In this document: positions 13,401 through 22,400 of the stretch, piece after piece
Numbering within the stretch: position 1 is the stretch's first letter
Layout of the letters: every line of letters starts with the position of its first letter
Source of the DNA: Botryllus schlosseri
Lineage: Eukaryota; Chordata; Ascidiacea; Stolidobranchia; Styelidae
NCBI GenBank assembly: GCA_000444245.1
Contig: ATSW01006394.1
Coordinates: 1-29,424, forward strand
Reading direction: 5' to 3'
Length of the DNA: 29,424 nucleotides
The notes under the pieces: model-generated
Told to the model about the DNA's origin: nothing
The model's input: only the letters and a program-made list of their open reading frames with translations
Database searches by the model: none
Position numbers and translations under genes: made by a program

Positions 13401-16400
13401 GTCCGCATTAGGACCGTGGTCCGACAATTGAGTAGCCTGGGTCTGGATTTGCGCATTTGATAAGTAGATGTGTAGATATGCAACTGGTGTGATTGTAGTT
13501 GCAGATGCAAGAAATATTTAGAAATCGGTAATCGACAGATGAATGTGGAAAACATTTATGGTTGCTGCTGCTCGAAAGCGACCGATTCGAAAAGTAAAAA
13601 TAGTTATGCTGGATTGCTACATATCTTGAATAGTATATCTTATCTATACTGAAATAAACCCCGGAGTAATTGCCAGCCACTAGTAGAGAATCAGAAAGAA
13701 CATTGCATATCAACAATCTCATCACCAAATTTGACAAATGCATTTTGATCTCTCGTCGAAATATGTCGGTCGGTGCTATACAATGTGCGTGCCCATTTTT
13801 TACAATCTGAATCAACACAACCGTTACGGATAACGCACGCAAAGCAACTGCACGGTCATATTAGCTGAGATGCATGCGGTTATATAGTTGGGATTCGAAA
13901 TGAGGAGTACATTCTACGTCTACGATATAGTTCTAGTTCTAGTTAAACCGGACGAGTCTACCACATGTATATACATGAGCTAACCGTAGACTAATCATTA
14001 TTGTCCGAGCTTACTCAGTCGCGGTATTTTCACGTCACTGGGTTACTTGTAAGCGATCTATGACGTCGTCCGTTCACGTGTAAATGAGCCATACTTTACT
14101 CAGGATCTGCTCTCTTATTCAAAATTGACATGTTCATTCATGAGACAGACAATCGTGGATTTATTGATAATTCCAAGACGTAAATACTGACTGCTAACGT
14201 TGCGGTACGTGGTTCTGCATTGTGATCATTCCCAGTACCAAAATGACATTCAAGGCATCCCCTGTTGATATAGGATAGACACAATGGGCTTGAAAATTGC
14301 GATATTGCAATTTCAAATTTAAGTGTAGACGGTGGTGGATATTCCACACCATATGCATGTTCTGTAGGTAGAGCTGTGTTTCTTAACCGGGGTTTACACG
14401 AACCACGGCGTTTGCGGAGCTAGTCTCCGGAGTTCGCTGAAGGTTACATTCATTTGCAGTATATACACGGTTGTTGGTGCACAGTTCATTTCGTGCACCA
14501 GCATTTTATAGTATTAGATGTGTTATACGCTACCTTTTTGGTCTGGTGACTAGGTGAAAATTTGGGGTTCACCGCAGCCACTGTTGTAGATGGAGGTAGA
14601 GGTTGTAGATGACGATTGGAATTTGAACCGGCCACTGTAACCCATTGTGTTTACGGATTGATGAGTAAAGGTGTTTTAGTCTATCACATATTAAAATAGC
14701 GCGGAAGCCTAAAGACCTCGCAGTGACTTTATTTATGCGGGTTCAATCTATCGCAGAACACCAGCAGTTCAACGTATTAGACTCGCTACAGGAAGTGCCA
14801 ATATGCAATTGTAATATTGTTCAAGTCGACGATCGCGTACTGTAACGCAATTGAAGAAGATGGGCCTTTCCAGTTGCGCGTTGGCGTAATGGCATCTCAT
14901 TTGTACATCATACTTTATCGCGTTGCTGCTTTTGACAATGAAAGCAGCCATCCACTCCTGATAGCGAAATCTATTATGGTGCAACGCCCCAAAGGAGTAC
15001 CGTAAACGATTGAGCTGGAACATAGGTGCACCGCGCAACACAAGTCATCACGATGTCGAATTAGGAAGGTCTCCCTAGAGAACCAGAGATGTCTTCAAGT
15101 CGAGTGCTGGTAGCTTTGTTCAGAAAATTGTAGCAGTTATTCAGCGCTGGGACTAATTTACTCAATGTGTTGGCGCTGTACTTATCACGCCGCCCCGTAT
15201 TTAGACGCAGTGACGTATTGTAAAGAGGTATAGTTGAGTCGGCAGTTATTCATGTATTAGCTCTCAGGTTTCAGTTGATTAACGGTAAAGTGGGCGGTGA
15301 TTTGTCGACAATTTGATCAATCTTTATTACATACGCCCGGTATTTAGCCTATGATGGTGTTTTTCTCGTCGATTTTGTGGTTTTCGTTACAAATGAAGTA
15401 ATTCGGCACGTAAACGTTTGCTTCACCATTAAATGCGTGCCTCTCTATCAGATAGGAAATAGCCGCCTAGCATAAAATAAATCAGGCAGCCATGAGAAGG
15501 GTGTCGCAGTTTTTCGGTCAGTTGTTTGATCGCAAATCGAAGGGGAAAACTCAAAAATCTCCGGCGAAAGAGAACAGTAAGTGCCGGGTCTAATGGAACG
15601 CGATATTCGAATTTTGTAATGTTATTATAGATATGGTGCAAAAGCAATGTCTGTTCGTTATGTCTCCATCGTGATTTACTTTTACATAGGAATAGGTAGA
15701 ACGAAGTAAATATATTCGCAACGCAAAAACAAATGCTCAGCTAACGCTACAATGCGACGCGGTAGGATTTGAACAACAACAAGCAAATCAAACATGAACA
15801 CACTTACTGAAATTTTACGGTTCAACTTATCTCATTGTTCTTAAAACGTACTAATTCCATTGACGGCGGAAGCGCGATGTTTCTTCTATTCATCCGGGGC
15901 CTATCTTGCGTCATCATAGGCCCCCTTTCATCAACTTATTTTATTGCACACTGTAGAACCACGGGTGTAAAAATAGGTGTATTTATCAGATTTCCACCAC
16001 AACGTGAGGTTTAAATCAGGTGGACGGCACTTTCAGATCAAATTGTGCTTTCGCACCGTTCCAAAGGGAGAAGATATGCCAAATACACCGTTCGCTATGG
16101 AGGTGCATATCCCACGAGTGTTGTGGGTTCCATTTTCGTGTGCTACTTCAAGAAATCCAAAAAGATGGTACAGCAAACAACCCAACTAACTCCCCTGGGA
16201 TATATATCAATATGAATTGGTTTGAGTGACTCATTTGCACCCTACGGAAGGGTGAGATAGCATAATTTAGCACCTGAAAGTGCTGTTTACCTATTTTCAC
16301 CCCACACTGTGGTGGAAATCTGACAGATAAACACACCTGTTTAACAGTCATGGATTTACAGTGTACGTTAGGGTCAGAAACTGCGAAATACACGATATTC

Positions 16401-19400
16401 GTTTAAAGTGCAGCGTCCGGATGTCAGTCACTGCTTTTATTCAGTTAGCCTACGTTTCGACGGCGATTTCTTTGAAACTCAGCACACATTATTCACGCAC
16501 CATCAATTTGCCAGATATCTTGTTTACACCCAACTATACGAATAAAACTTTCATGGTTCGTCGCAGAGTCGCGGAATATCACGCAAGGACAGGCCATTAT
16601 CGTTCCCACGAACTCCGTCGCGTCGCCAGCCCGGACCGCCCAATCCGCCCATCCGTCGACGTCATTACAGGAGTTAATGAAGCAGAACGGCGACGACTCT
16701 CAGGGGGAGCAAGGTACTCCTCTCGGCGAATTTCCAATCCGGCGCGAGAAGAGCCAGGAGTTCAACAGGGGTGAGTGTGCGATCAATACAACATGTTTCG
16801 GGTAGTAGGCAAACAACCCAGTAAAAGCTGGGTGTGCAGGCCGGACTTGGATAAACGTGTAATTGTGAAATGTTTCTATGCTCAATTTTAATTCTAATCT
16901 AATCCTGGCCTTCCTGAAAATGCTGCTGGAGAACTGCAAGTGCGAAACGCCCCAAGCTTGATGTGCAGACGTTTTACATTACCGTGCTTTTGAGAATCCA
17001 CTCTGGTTTGACATAAACAGAACTTGATTTTTGTTGTATATCATTCTATTTTGGCATTTGATTCAATTTCCAAGTTTTCGCGAATTCAGTAATTCCAATT
17101 CTACCTATTTAGCTATAATTCTAATTCAAATCTAATTGGAAATAGCTGTTTTTTTTAGTTTTACAACTCTACAAGCAACAACCACAACGATGTTGTTTCA
17201 CAGACGGCAGCATCTTCTACTACAAACCCAAGCGAGAAGCCACCACCAAAACCCCCACCCACGAAAACAGACCGCACCCTTCCAAGTCCCCGTTACGTGA
17301 CCCCGCACCGTCCGCAGACCCCGTAACGACTCGAATCGAAGCTTTAAAAAAGCAGAGACAACCCCGTAAGTCCCAGAGGCTGCCTCACTTCGACCGGACC
17401 AGCGGAGAGTGGGACAACGTACCAAAGCCGAGACAGCGCGATGTCAGACCGCCCATACCGGACCGGAAGTACTTACTAGGCGACTCCGATGTCATAACGG
17501 ACTGTTCCGAAACAATGCCGCGTCCCACGAACTCAGGGAATACAAAAGACGCGATAATAGACATAAACACCGATAGACCAATAGGAAGACAGAACGCGAG
17601 TCACGTGACCAAATCTCCCGCGCGGTCGTCCGAAATTTCACGCCAATCCTCACCGTCCAGCGGTGCTACCAGAATGTTACCTTACTCTCCTGTTTCAAAA
17701 ATGAAACAGAGAGATCATAGAAATCAAAGCCCCATCAGCGACACTGTCTTTATTCCTAACGTGAACCCCGCCTACACCCACGGGTCTGCGACGCCCCCGG
17801 GCCATTCTCCGAGGAAAGATCCTACGAATCGTGCACAAGTCCGTTCAGAGCCACACGAAGACGAAATGATTGGGTAAGACCGTGGTTATCTCTAGGCCTG
17901 TAGGCAGAATCGAGTATCGTCATGACAGTGTGAAAGACGTGGAAAGTTTAATTACGCCGGCTCATGCGATGCGACCACTAAGAATATAATGCCATTTTTA
18001 ACTCGCATTAAACATAAGTTGGTGTTTTTTCGACCATGCCTATTTCATTGCACTTTGTGGCAATGCTGTCGCTGATTGTCGTTGATAAATTAACTCTCTC
18101 TGGCAAAAGAGAGTAGAATTTCAGTACTCGAAAACATGTTATGTCCGTCGGGGATGCCTGATCTGAATCTCCGAATTCTATCTGTAGGGTGTTGCCGGAC
18201 GGTACCTGCGAGGTCGTAGACGAGACACAACGACCGGCGAACAGACACAAAAGAGTAAACGAAATGATACACGATCACCAACGCCGCCAAAGCATGAAGC
18301 CGGGCATGTACTACAGGCCTAAGGTAAGGCGGTTAAGCAAAGGTAGATGTCTGCAGATACGGTCAGAGTTACCATGGTTCATACCAAGGTTGTAACCAAG
18401 TCAAAAGGTTCCGAGTCACAAGTCAATCTTACTTTTATAGTTTTGACTCGAGTCAAGTCGAGTCATTATCAATTCATCACCGAGTCCAAGTCATTGTGTT
18501 TACTGTTCAGTTTCGATTTTCACATTCCTAACAGTTTCCAACCCTGTACGAGTACTGATAGATGAAAAACCAACAATGTGTAACATTACTATCATTCGTA
18601 GTTACAATGAAATGTCTATCTTGGCCGTCTGAGTCTCGAGTCATATGAGTTGATTAGAGTCCCACGCAATGACTCGAGTACAAGTCGAGTCAATATGCAA
18701 TTCACTCGATTCGAGTCTAGTCATTTTCAGTATTTAAAAATCTTGATTCGCAACAATTGCCTGGGAATAACTCAAATAAGTTCGCTTCTACGCGTAGGAA
18801 TTGCGTCAAATTTGTTTTTCATCGTTTTGTAGACAATTGAACAATTCCACGGGGTTGACAATAAAGGTTTTTATAATAATTCAAAATGATCAAACTCTCG
18901 TGCGTTCACATATACCAATTGGAATTGAGCCAAATTTGATGTGCATCGTTTTTAGGCGACCTAACAATTTAATCAGTGAATCCCCGGAATCCGGAAAAAA
19001 GCGCGAACGAGCGGAGCATCGAATTAGCATAGAATTTTACACCAAAGTCCTCGTTACAGCTTATCCTACAGAATGCGCGTCTTCCTTTTCAGCCCTACTA
19101 CCGCCAGAGATCGTCCGATAAACGTTACTCCGACGCCTCCGACTATTCCGACATGTTCAATCGGAACAGCGAATATCTTGATGACGTCCCGACGGTGAGT
19201 AGATTATGAACTCAATTACAACTCATTCACCAAATATGACGTTACCTGTATAAAAAAATCGAACACTCCAGGCAGTGTACACTATATTTATATATACGCG
19301 GGTATATTCGGGTTTATTTCAATGCGAATATATATCATTCAATTGCATATAGTACTTCTGTACCTCCAAGTGTTTGACTTGAGATAGTCCTTTTTTGTGT

Positions 19401-22400
19401 TTTAGGGCGAAGATCCGTATTTCTTCAGATCTCGATGGTCATCTGCTTTCGGTGAGTATCTAGTTTCAAGAGGTGGTCAGCTGGGTTTTAACCGAGTCAC
19501 AAGGTTCTGAGCCACAAGTCAATCTCACTTATATAGTTTTGACTCGAGCCAAGTCGAGTCATTTTCAATTCACTGCTGAGTCAAGTTCGAGTCCGAGTCA
19601 GCTAATTGAGGGTCCTTTCCGAGTCATAGTGTTTTGACTCGAGTCCGAGTCCAAGTCATCATGTTCACTGTTCAGTTTTCAGTTCAATCCGGTTCAACCC
19701 ACTTTAATTCAACTCTACTCGAGTAATATAGAACGACTCGCAATTTCTGGCCCTATATTTTCCAAGTATCAGTACTGATAGACGAAATAACAATAATGTG
19801 GTGACTTTCTTCGAAGTTGCAATGAAATGTCTGTCTTGGCCGTCCTACTCGCGGGTCATATGACTTGCTTTGAGTCATGTACAATGACTCCAGTACAAGT
19901 CGAGTCAATACAAAAATTGACTCGGGTCGGGTCATTCTACATTTTTGAAAAATGACTCGAGTCAAGTCGAGTCACCAAAAAATCCCGACTCTAGTCATTA
20001 CAACCCTGGTGGTCAGTACTTAATTACTGATACTTTTTCGAACTACTCAAGTAGGTTTTGGTACTTTCATTACTCGGACAAGTGGATATGCTTTGTTTGG
20101 TGACTGCCCCTTATGCTTTTGAAGTCAAACCACGTTCTTGTTTACGTTTTAAATTTTATCATATAGAAAGTATAGTATTTGTATTGATTCGCGTCGGCTT
20201 CACGAGGAGGATTGTCATCGCCACCGGGCGATTTATACCCTGTATTACGTGATAGATTATAATTTCCAAAATTCCAATTATTTTCATCGCCATTAGTCAT
20301 TCTGCTTTAGTCTCAAAGACGTGACTTACTATTTCAAGAACTGGCACCGACGCTTGATTGATTAAAGTAAGCAACTCTCTACCCATTCTATCTGTACTAA
20401 ATAACTACTGGGGTCTTCCCAGATCTTTCATTGCTACTTATATTTGAAGTAATATTGACATCCCTCGTAAAATCCACTTGTAATCGAGTAGACATTTACA
20501 GCATCCCTTCTACTTGGGTAACGACTATGGCTACTTTGAGCGTCAGTGCTACTTCAGCATTACCATTCCATTTCGATGTCAATTTTGTAAATGCAAGCTT
20601 CCAAGCAGCCAGCTTGTGTCCCGAGTTTACGCTGTAAGGTTCTATTTTTGAGAATGTTTCGTCTCCTTGATTCAGAACCTCCGGGGGACTCTCGGCAACA
20701 CAGACTTTCCAGCATGCGTGAACCGGACTTCGAAGCGAAAAGAAGGAATTCGAGAAAGCAAAGGTTCGTCTACATTATGCATATATTTTGGAATCGATTT
20801 TGGTTTGGTCTTGTGCGTCGTGTCTTTGTGTTGATGGGAGGAATTCGAGAAGAAAATTCAAAGAATTTCGAAGTGCTTTTTAATACCACCTCCTATCATT
20901 TCATCTTATCTCAAATTTGCGGTATTTTCCTATCTATGAAACCATTTATAAACTGAATTGAACTGAACTATCCGTAAATTTATCCTTAGTCCATAGCAAA
21001 CGTAATCTCTATTTCTCCTTTCATGGTCATGAATATCGTCATGCCTGTACTCATGAACCTCGTTCCACACGATTTTTGTAATAGATCAGTAACTATGTAC
21101 TTCTACTTTTCGGAGTACTCCAAAATATTTTGAAGGGAACCCGTCACCAAATCGACTTTTTGATACAACCTGCTCGTGTTCTTTCAAGCAGTGTCTACGT
21201 TAATTGGCGTATTGTTGCGTGTCTTGTAAATCGCTAATTCTTCTTGCGCTTGATTAGACAAGACACTCACTACGTGACCTCTACTTCTACCCGAGTAACA
21301 ACGATGACTTCTTTGACCGCCTCTGGCTCTGGGTGGCTCGACTTTCATTACGTGTTATATCTAGCCTCCCGTCTATACCTTGTCGTATATCACATTTCAT
21401 CGAATCGCATTTTTGTTATGTATGTTATTGATTTGAACGGTGGAATAATGAAAATTCTCACTCTCTATATATATATTCACGAAATATTTTATTTCAGACA
21501 CTCACGCCGTCGGAGTAGCAGCAGCAGCAGCGAATCGCCTCCAGATCGCCCAACACGCAGCAGTAGCAAATCCACGTCTTCAACCTCCGCGAAAAGGTCC
21601 CACCGCCGCAAACAAGCACCTCTCCCCGAACTGCCGTACCAACACGCACAGCAGCATAACCCCGACACGTCTCAACCAATTCGAAATCGACAGTCTCGAC
21701 GCAGCCGTCGCGGACAACCGCCACTTGAAGTCGTGGTTGAGCAAAAGCAACACAATGATGACCTGTTAGTCTCGCCCGGACATCAACCCAACTATCCTGT
21801 AGACGTGGCTAAGATACGTCGTGGACTGCAGCAATCTCATCCCGAAAGCAAAGCTAACGATTGCGAGCAGAGCGGTCAAAGCGCGCTAAAAATACAGCAC
21901 AAACCTGATCAGACAGGTTCAAACAGCTCGCTTCACGAGCGGGCTTCTAGCGATTACGGTAGTTTAATTGACATTTTGTACCGGTACAGGCAGAGCGTCC
22001 GTAAGTCTCGCGTTAACGATAAAACCCCAGAAAGCAGATTTAAGCGCGAGAAACTAAAAAACAAACTCAAGGAAGAGTTGGAACCGCGAAATATGCAGTC
22101 CCGAAACGTGGAGATGGTGGTCGAAACCCTGCTGTATCTCTGCGAGGCAGAGAGCAGCCGAGAAAAGAAACGGTCATGGCAGAGAGACATTCAATCCGAT
22201 ACGAACGCTAGAACAGCAAGACCTAGCTCATACGTAGGCACTTCCGTAATGAACGAAAATGAAGACAGTGGATTAATAAATATGTCAAATAACGACCTAG
22301 GTAACTGTGACGATTACGCCAGGATTCGTAGTCATTCCGACACTAGAAACTATCTCAACGACTCCCAGTCTAAGAGTCCTTCTAGAATTAAACCAACGGA

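Noticed and set aside
13408-13842. 144-codon minus-strand frame rich in Cys, His and Asn
   Set aside because: Composition looks like translated AT-rich intron; no family recognised, no promoter or splice pattern, and it lies within intron 3.
16671-16770. Shorter exon 5 beginning at the ATTACAG acceptor
   Set aside because: With exon 4 ending in phase 1 and exon 6 needing phase 1 input, this start breaks the frame; kept only as a possible alternative.
16361-16774. 137-codon frame over the exon 5 region
   Set aside because: It overlaps exon 5 in a frame that does not join exon 6; the neighbouring frame connects both sides in phase.
21244-21497. Upstream part of the 891-codon frame ending at 23919
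   Set aside because: A good acceptor (TTTATTTCAG) at 21497 and the phase 2 donor of exon 10 show that this part is intron; its hydrophobic look is chance.
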